Assembly (NCBI GenBank): GCA_964415605.1
Contig: CAYQBA010000142.1
Coordinates: forward strand, 1-12,195
From: UCB3 sp964415605
GTDB lineage: Bacteria > Chloroflexota > Anaerolineae > Epilineales > Epilineaceae
DNA length: 12,195 bases
Direction of reading: 5' to 3'
Shown here: one piece after another, positions 1 through 8,500 of the stretch
Position numbering within the stretch: the stretch's first letter is position 1
Layout of the letters: each line of letters begins with the position of its first letter
The notes under the pieces: model-generated
What the model saw: only the letters and a program-made list of their open reading frames with translations
What the model was told of the DNA's origin: nothing
Database searches by the model: none
Position numbers and translations under genes: made by a program

Positions 1-1970
1 AACTCGGTGTAGTTCCACGGCAGCGTGAAGATCTGCTCGTTGTAGAAGAAGCCGTCCGGCGGCGCAGCCGGTACGGCCTGCCCTGGCGCCGGTGCCCCGA
101 ACTTCTCCTTGAGCTGGCCCAGGAAGGCCGGGTCGACGTCCTCCTGCACGTAGAACCAGCGCGTCGCCCGCACGTCGACATGGGGCCCGACCGGGCGCGC
201 CGGGTCGCGGCCGACGTAGGGCAGCGACTCGCCCACCGTGAGCACCGGCGCCATCGGCCCCACCGGGCCGCCCATGTAGTGGATGATCGGGCGCGGCAGG
301 TTCGACGCCGGCGAGCCGGGCGGGACCTGGATCGGCGGGAAGCCGTTCAGCGCCACGATGTCCTCGAGGATCGTGTGCTCGTGGTTGAAGGGCGGCGGGA
401 GCGGCAGCGGCTGCTTGACCGCGTAGGGCTGCAGGCGCACCGAGTGCTGCTCGATGGTCGTCGGCACCTTGGGCAGCGGCATCCGGAGCGTCAGGTACTG
501 GAACCCCGACCGGCCGCACGCCTGGATGGCGACGACGTTGTACTCGTGCCCGTCGACGTACATCCGCTTGAGGAACCACGGCCCGCCCGCCGTGCGGTTG
601 GCCACGCCCGGCGCCGACTCCATGGCGGCGCACGGGGCGCCGAGCGCGCGCCCGAGCATCACGACGGCCGTCGATGTCGTGGGATCGACATCCTCGATGT
701 AGGCGAACCAGCCGCCGATGGGGACGACGCCAAGGTTGGTGCCGCCCGGGATAAGGGTCTGAACGGGGCTGGTGTCACCCGCCAGCAGCGCAGCCCCGAT
801 GCCAACCGACGTGGTGGCGATGAGGCGCGGCACCAGGTCGCCGGTGTAGTAGACGGCCAGCGAGACCGAGCTGTTGGTCACCGAGCGCACCTCGACGACG
901 TGGTCGAGGAGCTGCGCCCGCTGGCCGCGCCGGAGGAGGAGGCCGTCGGTGTGCAGCACGGCCAGCTCGTCGCACGACAGCCCGGCGCCGTCGGGGTTCA
1001 GCACATCGAGCGTGCCGTCGCCGTCGAAGTCCACGCGCATGCCGTCGAGCACGGTCGGCAGGCTGGCCTCGTCGGTCACGTTGACCATGTCGAGGTCGCC
1101 GTCGAAGTCGGCGTCGAGGCTGGTCAGGCCATGCCCGACCGCCGGGCCCGCCAGGTTGACCTCGGCGGCCGAGATCCCGACGGGGAACACGATGCGCGTG
1201 CCGCCCGCCGTGCCGCACACCGGGCGTGGGGCCGAGTGGTGGACGTCGCCGGGCCGCGGATCGCGGTCGGGGAGCGGGTCGTTGTCGACCAGCATGTACG
1301 TCGCCTCGGCCATGATGGCCGGGTACCATTCGTCGATGTTGTTGGGGGTGGGGTTGACCGGCGCGTCGGGGATGCCGTCGCCGTCGGCATCGGTCAGCCG
1401 GCCGTCGGCGTCGATGTCCTTGTCGAGGTGCTGCGGCTCGTACCAGTGCCGCAGCCACACCTTCTCTGACGCGTTGCCGAGTCCGCCGGCACGGATGTTG
1501 GCTGCCGCGCTGACCTCGTCGATGCCCTTCAGCCCTGGCCACTCGGCCTGGAGCGCCGCCTCGCCCAACCGCTCCGAGATCCACGCCGGGTCCCAGGTCG
1601 CGAAGTCCATCCGCGGCGCCTCGGGCGAGAGCGGGTCGAACGGACCCTCCCCGTCGGTATACGGCGCATCCTCGGGGATCCGCCCGGTCAGCGGGTCGTT
1701 CTGGGTGGCCGAGCCGGCCGTCGACTGCCGGTTGGCGTGCGGGGCGTCGGCGGGGTGGTTGGCCGCCGGGTAGCCGTGCAGGCGGAGCGTGTTGTAGGCG
1801 AGCTGGAGCTGCACCTGGGCCCGCGCGGTGAAGGGCCCCGACCACCCGGCCATGATGCCGGATCCAAGGGCGAGGCTCAACGAGAGCACGGTCAAGCCGC
1901 CGGGAAGCCAACCGCGCCCGGCAGGGCCGGCGGCTGGCAACGGGCGAATCCATCGAGGTTTCACGAACAT
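1..1970 (-). CDS. Exported protein with Asp-rich calcium-binding-type repeats (3' end outside window)
   Basis: The frame is open from an ATG at 1970 to the window edge, giving 656 codons with no stop, so the C-terminus is missing. Residues 1-51 look like a signal peptide: basic start, hydrophobic stretch LTVLSLSLALGSGIMAGW, and a likely cut after TARA (residue 51). The mature part holds Asp/Gly-rich loops resembling thrombospondin-type-3, EF-hand or FG-GAP calcium loops: DKDIDADG and DADGDGIPD at about 183-203, DADFDGDLD from 286 and DFDGDGTLD from 314. The rest is beta-like and Pro-rich with few cysteines. I infer an extracellular or surface protein that binds calcium; no enzymatic motif is recognised. 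The ATG was chosen because it fits the signal peptide and lies about 80 nt downstream of a strong promoter; a purine-rich GAGAGGGGG directly precedes it, with tight spacing for a ribosome site. A long opposite-strand frame over 180-1469 is a codon-register shadow. Confidence 0.85.
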   Translation of the reverse strand, partial: MFVKPRWIRPLPAAGPAGRGWLPGGLTVLSLSLALGSGIMAGWSGPFTARAQVQLQLAYNTLRLHGYPAANHPADAPHANRQSTAGSATQNDPLTGRIPEDAPYTDGEGPFDPLSPEAPRMDFATWDPAWISERLGEAALQAEWPGLKGIDEVSAAANIRAGGLGNASEKVWLRHWYEPQHLDKDIDADGRLTDADGDGIPDAPVNPTPNNIDEWYPAIMAEATYMLVDNDPLPDRDPRPGDVHHSAPRPVCGTAGGTRIVFPVGISAAEVNLAGPAVGHGLTSLDADFDGDLDMVNVTDEASLPTVLDGMRVDFDGDGTLDVLNPDGAGLSCDELAVLHTDGLLLRRGQRAQLLDHVVEVRSVTNSSVSLAVYYTGDLVPRLIATTSVGIGAALLAGDTSPVQTLIPGGTNLGVVPIGGWFAYIEDVDPTTSTAVVMLGRALGAPCAAMESAPGVANRTAGGPWFLKRMYVDGHEYNVVAIQACGRSGFQYLTLRMPLPKVPTTIEQHSVRLQPYAVKQPLPLPPPFNHEHTILEDIVALNGFPPIQVPPGSPASNLPRPIIHYMGGPVGPMAPVLTVGESLPYVGRDPARPVGPHVDVRATRWFYVQEDVDPAFLGQLKEKFGAPAPGQAVPAAPPDGFFYNEQIFTLPWNYTE

Positions 1971-2057
1971 CCCCCTCTCAATTGCTCAATCCAATCGGCG
2001 TGGCAGCGCCGCGGGAGTCATGATCGGGTCTCTGGCGATCGCGCGCTGGTTATTACC

Positions 2058-2086
2058 ACTATAACATCTTAATCCAATCGTGACAA
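2058..2086 (-). promoter_or_regulatory. Sigma70-type promoter of the exported calcium-repeat protein gene
   Basis: Read on the minus strand the site is TTGTCA, a 17-nt spacer, then TATAGT, and TG stands one base upstream of the -10 box (extended -10). It sits in the only clearly AT-rich stretch of this intergenic region. The start point should fall near 2051, leaving a leader of about 80 nt before the ATG at 1970. It implies that this gene is transcribed independently of the carbonic-anhydrase-family gene upstream. Confidence 0.7.
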
Positions 2087-2099
2087 GACCTTCGGAGAA

Positions 2100-2117
2100 A
2101 CTGCACGAGACTGCACG
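2100..2117. repeat. Tandem 8-bp direct repeat upstream of a promoter
   Basis: ACTGCACG occurs at 2100-2107 and again at 2110-2117, so the copies are exactly 10 bp apart, one helical turn. The pair lies 13 bp upstream of the -35 box of the minus-strand promoter at 2058-2086, roughly at -50 to -66 relative to the predicted start. That is a usual place for an activator site, but no regulator is identified and chance is possible. Confidence 0.4.
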
Positions 2118-2238
2118 CGCTGGCGTATGGCGGATATCGCCGGCGCGGGGCGACGCAGCCGCGTTGACGACGCCGGTCAGGCCGTCGCGCACGACGCGTC
2201 CGATTCAGGTGGTGCCGACCGAGTCCAATCCGGCGCTT

Positions 2239-2787
2239 TCAGCCGCCCAGCCCGGCGTTCGGCCGGAACGCGCGGCCGGTGCGATACGCCCGCGCCACGC
2301 GCTGGTACTTTTCGGCCCACGCCCGTCCGGGATCCGCCTCGTCCGGGCGCAGCGCCCGCTTGACGGCGGCGGGGATGCCGGCGACGAGGCTGCCGGGGGG
2401 GATCTGCATCCGCTCCGGGACGACAGCGCCGGCGGCGACGATGCTGCCCCGCCCGACGCGGGCGCCGTTCAGCACCCGGGCGCCCATGCCGATGAGGCAG
2501 GCGTCCTCGACGACGCAGCCGTGGAGGATCGCGCAGTGGCCGACCGTCACCCAGTCGCCGACGACGCACGGCCATCCGTCGGCCACGTGGAGCATCGAGA
2601 GGTCCTGGATGTTGGTGCCGGCGCCGATCGTGATCGTGTGGATGTCGCCCCGGATCACGCACCCGAAAAGCACGACGGCGCCCGGCCCCACGTGGGTGTC
2701 GCCGATGACCACCGCGCCCGGCGCGATCCACGCGTCCGGCGCGATGACGGGCACGGTGTCGCCGTAGGGCAGGATGATGGGTTCCAT
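2239..2787 (-). CDS. Gamma-carbonic anhydrase family protein (left-handed beta-helix)
   Basis: The 182-residue product matches the usual length of small gamma-class carbonic anhydrase homologues (YrdA/PaaY/Cam-like). Residues 10-125 show the hexapeptide-repeat pattern of a left-handed beta-helix (for example IAPGAVVIGDTHVGPGAVV). The active-site set is complete: R46 and D48 in VIRGD, Q61 and D62 in NIQD, and the three metal-ligand histidines H67 (SMLH), H84 and H89 (VGHCAILHG). The family binds Zn or Fe in a trimer and interconverts CO2 and bicarbonate, but many members are inactive or act on CoA thioesters, so activity is inferred only. There is no signal peptide, so it should be cytoplasmic. 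The ATG at 2787 gives the standard N-terminus; the ribosome site before it is weak. It is divergent from the ankyrin gene and is followed on the same strand, after 268 bp, by the exported-protein gene, which has its own promoter. Confidence 0.92.
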   Translation of the reverse strand: MEPIILPYGDTVPVIAPDAWIAPGAVVIGDTHVGPGAVVLFGCVIRGDIHTITIGAGTNIQDLSMLHVADGWPCVVGDWVTVGHCAILHGCVVEDACLIGMGARVLNGARVGRGSIVAAGAVVPERMQIPPGSLVAGIPAAVKRALRPDEADPGRAWAEKYQRVARAYRTGRAFRPNAGLGG

Positions 2788-2834
2788 CGCGGCCCAAGGG
2801 TATCAGACTTCACGCCCGCGGGCCATGCGTGGGC

Positions 2835-2842
2835 TATCATAC
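2835..2842. promoter_or_regulatory. Overlapping divergent -10-like elements
   Basis: In the 146-bp gap between two divergent genes, TATCAT (2835-2840, plus) and TATGAT (2837-2842, minus) overlap. Each matches the TATAAT consensus at five of six positions. Neither has a good -35 box at normal spacing (best minus candidate GCGTCA at 2860-2865). They could start the ankyrin gene and the carbonic-anhydrase-family gene in a mutually exclusive way. Confidence 0.3.
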
Positions 2843-2921
2843 CGGGCCGCGCGGGGACGTGACGCTGCCGGATCACGACACGGCCTTCGATCACCCGGCG
2901 ACCTGCTTTCCACCCACGCCC

Positions 2922-2926
2922 AGGAG
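2922..2926 (+). promoter_or_regulatory. Ribosome binding site deciding the ankyrin gene start
   Basis: AGGAG lies 7 nt before the ATG at 2934. This favours that start over an in-frame ATG at 2829, which lacks such a site and overlaps the putative -10 elements. Confidence 0.75.
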
Positions 2927-2933
2927 CGCTGTC

Positions 2934-3509
2934 ATGGCAGACCTCACCCCGGACCGCATCCGCGGCTTCGTCATCGCCGGCCACGGCGACCTCGAGACCG
3001 TCAAGGCCATGCTCGCCGCGTCACCCGAGCTCTTGAACACGCCGTTCGAGTGGCGCCCGGGCGACTTCGAGACGGCCATCCAGGGTGCGGCGCATGTCGG
3101 CCAGCCGGCCATCGCCGAGTACCTCCTGGCGCAGGGCGCGCCGCTCGAGCTGTGCACCGCCGCCATGCTCGGCCGGCGCGCCGACGTCGAGCGCCTCCTC
3201 GCCGCACACCCCGATGGCGCAAGCGCCGTCGGGGCGCACGGCATCCCGCTCCTGGCCCACGCCGCGCTCAGCGGCGACGCCGGGCTGGTGGCCGATGTGT
3301 GGGCGCGCGGCGCCCGCGCCGGCGCGTCGATGGCCCTGCACCACGCAGCCCGCCTCGGGCACGCCGGCCTGGCGCGCTGGCTCCTCGACCACGCGGACCC
3401 CGACCTGGGGTGGCGCGACTTTCAGGGCAAGACGGCGCTCGAGTCGGCCATGGGGCGCGGCGACGACGCGATGGCGACGCTGTTGCGCGCACATGGGGCC
3501 GTCGAGTGA
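2934..3509 (+). CDS. Ankyrin-repeat protein
   Basis: The 191-residue product is almost entirely ankyrin-like helical repeats, about five. Recognisable segments are GHGDLETVKAMLAASPELLN, then AIQGAAHVGQPAIAEYLLAQ, then AAMLGRRADVERLLAAHPDG, then LAHAALSGDAGLVADVWARG, then ALHHAARLGHAGLARWLLD, and a final TALESAMGRGDDAMATLL repeat near the C-terminus. Ankyrin repeats bind other proteins and have no catalytic activity; the partner is unknown. There is no signal peptide or membrane segment, so it is probably cytoplasmic. The start at 2934 is set by an AGGAG at 2922-2926; a longer frame from 2829 is less likely. The gene stands alone: divergent from the gamma-carbonic-anhydrase-family gene and convergent with fhs 51 bp downstream. 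Nothing in the sequence ties its job to either neighbour. Confidence 0.88.
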   Translation: MADLTPDRIRGFVIAGHGDLETVKAMLAASPELLNTPFEWRPGDFETAIQGAAHVGQPAIAEYLLAQGAPLELCTAAMLGRRADVERLLAAHPDGASAVGAHGIPLLAHAALSGDAGLVADVWARGARAGASMALHHAARLGHAGLARWLLDHADPDLGWRDFQGKTALESAMGRGDDAMATLLRAHGAVE

Positions 3510-3540
3510 CGGCGGCCGGCGGATCGCGCGGGACGCCGTC
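3508..3540. terminator. Possible stem-loop between convergent genes
   Basis: GACGGCG at 3508-3514 pairs with CGCCGTC at 3534-3540 (7 bp, 19-nt loop), starting within the ankyrin stop codon and ending 20 bp before the fhs stop. There is no T-tract on either side, and GC-rich DNA gives such stems by chance, so the role as a terminator is weakly supported. Confidence 0.25.
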
Positions 3541-3560
3541 CCCTCGGCACGGGTGCCCCC

Positions 3561-5300
3561 TTACGACAACCCGACGATCGCGCCGGTCTCCGGATCGACG
3601 TCGATCCGCTCGGCGGCCGGGTGGCTCGGCAAGCCGGGCATGGTGCTGATCTCCCCGAGGTACACGGTCAGGAAGCCCGCGCCGACGCTGGCGCGGACCT
3701 CGCGCACGCGCAGCGTGAAGCCGGTCGGCGCGCCGACGCGCGCCGGATCGTCGGTCAGGCTGAGGTGGGTCTTGGCCATGCAGATCGGCAGGTTCCCAAG
3801 GCCGTGCGCCTCGTGCTGCCGGATCTGGCGCTCGGCCAGGCTCTCGTACTTCACGTCGCCCGCCCCGTAGACCTGCCGGGCGATGGCGTCGATCTTGGCG
3901 TGGATCGGCCGGTCGAGATCGTAGAGGAAGCGGAACGCCGGCGTCGCCGCCGCGGCCTCGACCACCGCCTCGGCCAGATCCACGGCCCCCGCGCCGCCCT
4001 CGGCCCAGTGCCGCGACACCGCGCACCGCACGCCGGTGCCGTCGCACACCCGCCGGATCGCGTCGATCTCGGACGCGGCGTCGGTCGGAAAGCAATTGAC
4101 GCACACCACCGGCGTCACGCCGTGCAGCCGGACGTTCTCGATGTGCCGGTGCAAGTTGGCGGCGCCGGCGACCACGTCGTCGGGGCTGGCCGCGCGCATG
4201 CTCTCGGGGAGCGGCTTCCCGGGGACGACATGGTGCCGGCCCGAATGCAGCTTGAGGGCGCGGACCGTGACGACCACCACCGCCACGTCGGGGACCAGCC
4301 CGCTGGCCCGGCACTTGATGTTGAAGAACTTCTCGGCCCCGATGTCCGCCCCGAAGCCGGCCTCGGTGATATGGAACTCCGCCGCGCCGAGGCCCACGCG
4401 ATCGGCCAGGATCGAGCTGTTGCCGTGCGCGATGTTGGCGAACGGGCCGGCGTGCACCAGCGCCGGCCCGCCCTCGAGCGTCTGCACCAGGTTCGGCTTG
4501 AGCGCGTCGAGCATCAGCACCGTCATCGCACCCGCCGCGCCGATGTCCTCGGCGGTGAGCGGCCGCCCGTCGCGCGTGTAGCCGAACACGATGCGGCCCA
4601 TCCGCGCCCGCAGGTCGCGCGCGTCGCTCGCCAGCGCCAGGATCGCCATGACCTCGGAGGCGACGGCGATGTCGAACGCGGCCTGGCGCGGCGGCCCGTC
4701 GATCTTGCGCCCGAGGCCGGTGACGACCTGGCGCAGCGCGCGGTCGCTGACGTCGAGCACCCGCCGCCACGTCACGCTGTACGGATCGATGTCGAGCTCG
4801 TCGCCATGGTAGATGTGGTTGTCGATCATCGCCGCCAGCAGGTTGTTGGCGGCGGTCACGGCGTGCGTGTCGCCCGTCAGGTGGAGGTTGATGCGCGCCA
4901 TCGGGACGACCTGGCTGTAGCCCCCCCCGGCCGCGCCGCCTTTGATGCCGAAGGTCGGGCCCATCGACGGCTGCCGCAGCGCCACGGTCGCCAGCCGCCC
5001 GGTGGCCCGCAGCGCCTGCGCCAGGCCGATGCTCGTGGTGGTCTTGCCTTCGCCGAGCGGCGTCGGCGTGATGGCGGTCACGAGCACGTACTTCGCCGCG
5101 CCGGCCTGGCCGGGGCGATCCAGGACGCCAAGCCGGATCTTGGCGACGTCGTGTCCGTATGGCTCGAGGTCGTCGGGCCCGATCCCGATTTCCGCGGCGA
5201 CGTCGGCGATCGGGCGAAGCTGGACGGCCTGCGCGATGGCGAGGTCCGTCGGCTGGCCGGCGGGGTCGCCGGCGGGGGGCGGGGTGGGGAAGCTGCTCAT
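3561..5300 (-). CDS. fhs: Formate--tetrahydrofolate ligase
   Basis: This cytoplasmic enzyme makes 10-formyl-tetrahydrofolate from formate, tetrahydrofolate and ATP, feeding purine and formyl-Met synthesis, serine/glycine exchange or the methyl branch of acetyl-CoA chemistry. The 579-residue product is colinear with the family (about 555-560 residues plus a Pro-rich N-terminal extension). It has the P-loop PLGEGKTTTS at 81-90, the signature GIKGGAAGGGY at 118-128, FANIAHGNSSILAD at 287-300, KFFNIKCRASG at 324-334, the second signature region TVRALKLHSG at 345-354, and HWAEGG at 431-436 with the folate-stacking Trp (W432 by family alignment). The second signature differs from the usual HGG ending by having HSG. 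The ATG at 5300 was chosen because a promoter at 5339-5366 puts the transcript start near 5332, which excludes the in-frame ATG at 5366. Other one-carbon genes such as folD are not in view. Confidence 0.97.
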   Translation of the reverse strand: MSSFPTPPPAGDPAGQPTDLAIAQAVQLRPIADVAAEIGIGPDDLEPYGHDVAKIRLGVLDRPGQAGAAKYVLVTAITPTPLGEGKTTTSIGLAQALRATGRLATVALRQPSMGPTFGIKGGAAGGGYSQVVPMARINLHLTGDTHAVTAANNLLAAMIDNHIYHGDELDIDPYSVTWRRVLDVSDRALRQVVTGLGRKIDGPPRQAAFDIAVASEVMAILALASDARDLRARMGRIVFGYTRDGRPLTAEDIGAAGAMTVLMLDALKPNLVQTLEGGPALVHAGPFANIAHGNSSILADRVGLGAAEFHITEAGFGADIGAEKFFNIKCRASGLVPDVAVVVVTVRALKLHSGRHHVVPGKPLPESMRAASPDDVVAGAANLHRHIENVRLHGVTPVVCVNCFPTDAASEIDAIRRVCDGTGVRCAVSRHWAEGGAGAVDLAEAVVEAAAATPAFRFLYDLDRPIHAKIDAIARQVYGAGDVKYESLAERQIRQHEAHGLGNLPICMAKTHLSLTDDPARVGAPTGFTLRVREVRASVGAGFLTVYLGEISTMPGLPSHPAAERIDVDPETGAIVGLS

Positions 5301-5338
5301 GCTCGGAGGCGCGCCTTTCGTGGGACCCGTGGGCGCCG

Positions 5339-5366
5339 ATTGTAGCCGACGGCACCGGCGCGACAA
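5339..5366 (-). promoter_or_regulatory. Sigma70-type promoter of fhs
   Basis: On the minus strand the site reads TTGTCG, 16-nt spacer, TACAAT. The -10 box matches consensus at five of six positions and the -35 at four. The predicted start near 5332 gives a leader of about 32 nt to the ATG at 5300. Confidence 0.6.
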
Positions 5367-5445
5367 GCCGCGACGGGCGTCTCGTTCCCCACCGACGCAA
5401 AGCTACCTATCCACGCGCCGGCGACGTTAAACCGCGTGTGCCCGG

Positions 5446-5491
5446 GGTACCGCTTGACCCGCGTCCCCGCATACGGCATCGTAGGTACCGC
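5446..5491. repeat. Pair of GGTACCGC repeats flanking a putative promoter
   Basis: GGTACCGC, containing the palindrome GGTACC, occurs at 5446-5453 and 5484-5491. The first copy directly abuts the candidate -35 box (5454) and the second starts just after the candidate -10 (5482), over the expected transcript start. The arrangement resembles paired operators, but only 8 bp are shared and no regulator is known. Confidence 0.35.
5454..5482 (+). promoter_or_regulatory. Candidate promoter of the dual-VWA protein gene
   Basis: TTGACC (5454-5459) matches the -35 consensus at five of six positions. At 17-nt spacing lies CATCGT (5477-5482), a poor -10 box with three matches. The position suits the gene starting at 5533, but the -10 is weak. 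Confidence 0.35.
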
Positions 5492-5519
5492 CCCACCGAC
5501 GCTCGATCGCCCGCCGACC

Positions 5520-5524
5520 GGAGG
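5520..5524 (+). promoter_or_regulatory. Ribosome binding site of the dual-VWA protein gene
   Basis: GGAGG lies 8 nt before the ATG at 5533. It fixes this start and frame against the longer overlapping frame from 5436, which has no such site. Confidence 0.8.
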
Positions 5525-5532
5525 TCCTTGCC

Positions 5533-8500
5533 ATGCATCGCGCCGCCCGCCTCGCCCCCGTGCTGCTCGCCGCCGCGTCGATCGGCTCGCTCGCCGGGGC
5601 AGCACCCTCCCCGGCCTCCGCCGCGCCCGAAGGGCCGGCCGCGCCCGCCCGATCCGATCAGTCCCCCGCCGTCACGACCTATGTCCGCGTCGACACCTGG
5701 CGCGACCGGCCGTGGTCGCTGACGCCGGGCCGCTACGGCGACGTCGCCGATATCAGCACCGGGCCGGACGGCACGATCTACGTGCTCGACGGCTTCCACG
5801 AGGCCGTGCACGTGCTGGCCGCCGACGGCACGCCCCGCTCGGTGTGGCGCGTGCCCGATATCGGGCAAGACCTCAGCCCGTCACGGCTCGACGTCGGCGC
5901 CGACGGGCAGCTGCGCATCCTCAGCACGAGCTGCGACCGGTGCCGGCCGAGCGCCCGCCTGGACCTGATGGCGCCGGATGGCACGCCGGGCTGGGCGACC
6001 TTCGCCAACGAGCGTTATGTCGACGTCGCCGTCCGCCCCGACGGCCGCGTCTACCTGGCCCGGTCGGCCGAGTCCGACACGCACGGTCCGGCCGCCGTCG
6101 ACGTCCTCGGCGCCGACGGCCAGTACCTCGAGACCATCAAGCCGCCCGAGATGGACACGCCCATCCGCCTCGACGTGGCCCTGGACGGCACGGCCTACAT
6201 CCTCCAGGAGATCGTGATCCCGCCCACGCCCAACCCGGGCGGCGGCGGCCCGCGCCAGCCGCCGGGACCGTCGGCGCTCGCCGAGCGGGACGGCCCCGCC
6301 CAGGCGGCGCCGGTCGCGGGTGTCATCATCCTGACCCCCGCCCACGCCTACGTCGAGACCGTGCCGTTCGAGTTCGGCATCGACGTCGCCGTCGGGCCGG
6401 CCGGGGTGTTCGTCGCCCGCTACGGCCAGGTGTTCGCCCTGCGCGAGACCGAGCCCATCACGCCGCTGCGCGGCCAGGTCTGGACGGGGCGCCTCAGCCT
6501 CGCGGTGCCGCCGGGCGGCGGGGTGCTCGGCGGGCTGGCCCACTGCCACTTCCAGGGGCTCATCGCGTTCCCCGACGCCGCGGCGCGCCCGGCTCCCTAC
6601 GCGCTCACCGGCGCGCTCGACCGGCCGCCGCTGGAAGGGCCGGTGTACCCGCTGCGCGTGGCGGCCGGCGCCGCGGACACGGTCCTCCAGGGCCGGTACA
6701 GCATCAGCGGCGCGCGCCCGGGCGTCGAGTACCGGACGCGGCCGACCGAGCCGCAGTCCGCGCAGCACTGGACGCTCGGCGGGGACCTCACGGGCCAGAT
6801 GGGCATCTGCGGGCGCACCCAGGAGACCGGATGGGCGTGGGACGTGGCCGTGGACGGCGGCGCCACGTTCACGATGGACGCCACGTGCGTCACGCGGCGC
6901 CCCGACGACCGGTTCCCGGAGTGGACGGCGTGCCTCGACGGCCTGTGGGACGGCGACGTCGTGACGAAGCTGGGCGCGCTCGACGCCGACGCCGGCCGCG
7001 TGGCGGTGCTCGACGTCGGCGGCGGGGGTGTGATTGTCCTCGACGCGGCGGGCGCCATCGTCGACCACTGGCCGATCGCCCCGGACGGGGCGGCCGGATC
7101 GGTCGGGCCGGTGGCCCCGCCGTCGGACATCGCGCTGGCCGGCGACCGGGTGTACCTGGCCGAGCAGGGGCTGGCGCGGGTCGACGTGCGCGGCCTCGAC
7201 GGCCGGCGCATCGCCACGTGGCCGACGCTCGACAGCCCCATCGCGGCGAGCGTCGGGCCGGACGGCGACGTCTACGTGCTCGGGCGGGGCGGCTGGGCGT
7301 TCCGGCACGCGCCGGACGGGACGCTGCGGGCGCAGTGGTCGATGCCGGACCGGACCATCCCGGCCCGCGACATCGGGGTGGCCGACGACGGGCGGGTGCT
7401 CGTCCCGTACGCCGCCATCGACCGGTCGGCGGGCGGGTCGATCGCCGAGATCGTCCAGGCCGGAGTGTGGGTGTTCGAGCCGCGGGCCGTGCCGCCGCCC
7501 GAGCCGGCGCCCGGGCCAGGCGCCTGCGCCGCCCGGCCGGACAAGCGCGCGGCGCCCGCCCGGATCCCGCTTGGGCGCACCGTCGACGTGACGCTCGAGG
7601 TCGAGGGCGCGTGCCCGGCGACGTCCACGCCGGTCCAGCTGGTCATCGTGTTCGACACGTCGCGCTCGATGAGCTGGGGCTACGCGATGGAGGCCGCCCA
7701 GCGGTCGGTGCTGCAGACGCTGGCGCGGCTCGACCCGCGCGCGGTCGAGGTCGGGCTCGTCACGTTCGCCGACGCTCCGGTGTTGGCGCTGCCGCTCTCG
7801 CGCGACCTCGTGGCGGTGGCCCGCCATGTGTCGGCCCTGGTCGGCCTGGGCGACACCCAGATGACGGGTGGCATCGAGCTGGCGGTGCGCAACCTGACGG
7901 GCCCCGGCCGGGACCCGGCGGCGCGGCCGATGCTGCTCATCGTGACGGACGCCAACCCGAAGGACCAGACGCTGGCGGCGCTGGAGGCGGCGCGCGCGGC
8001 GGGCATCGAGCTGGCGGCGCTGGTATTCCAGAGCGGCCAGGAGGCGGATCCGGCGTTCATCGAGCTCTTCGAGGGGCAGGGCGGCCGCGTCCTCTTCGAC
8101 CCGCCGAGCTGGGCGCTGGCGGACTTCGCCGACGCGCTGGTCCGGGAGCGGCCGGAGCCCGGCCTGTTCGAGTCGGTCACGGTGGTCGACCGCATTCCGG
8201 CCAACATGCGCTACGTGGCCGGCTCGGCGCGGCCGGCGGCGGTGTTCGACGCGCCGACCAACACGCTGACGTGGGCGCTGCGCGACGTGCCGGCAGCGCC
8301 GCCCTTGCGGCTGACGTACCGGCTCGAGCCGCTGGAGGTCGGCACGTGGCCGACGAACGTCGAGGCCACGGCGGACTTCCGCGACGCGACGGGCGCGGCC
8401 GGCCGGCTGGTCTTCCCGGTGCCGCGGGTGACGGTCTACGCTCCGGAGCGCGCCACGGTCTACCTCCCGCTGCTCCTGCGCGAGGCGTGCGTGCGCCAGG

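Noticed and set aside
180..1469. 429-codon plus-strand frame opposite the exported calcium-repeat gene
   Set aside because: It is in the exact complementary codon register, and its Arg/His/Val/Asp-rich product is a shadow; the minus strand has signal peptide, Asp loops and promoter.
775..1953. 392-codon minus-strand frame inside the exported calcium-repeat gene
   Set aside because: Arg-rich low-complexity product in a different frame from the one with the signal peptide.
2179..2192. Small hairpin CGTCG-CGCA-CGACG downstream of the carbonic-anhydrase-family gene
   Set aside because: A 5-bp stem without a T-tract is expected by chance in such GC-rich sequence.
2080..2862. 260-codon plus-strand frame opposite the gamma-carbonic-anhydrase-family gene
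   Set aside because: The opposite strand encodes the complete metal site and beta-helix repeats; this frame shows only biased composition.
2934..5300. A carbonic anhydrase / ankyrin / fhs one-carbon cluster
   Set aside because: CO2-bicarbonate and formate chemistry side by side is suggestive, but the three genes are divergent and then convergent, with separate promoters and no other one-carbon gene nearby.
3621..5345. 574-codon plus-strand frame opposite fhs
   Set aside because: Arg/Asp/His/Val-rich shadow of the fhs codons with no domain signal.
3268..5400. 710-codon minus-strand frame overlapping fhs
   Set aside because: Low-complexity Arg/Ala/Gly/Pro composition; the fhs frame contains all family motifs over the same bases.
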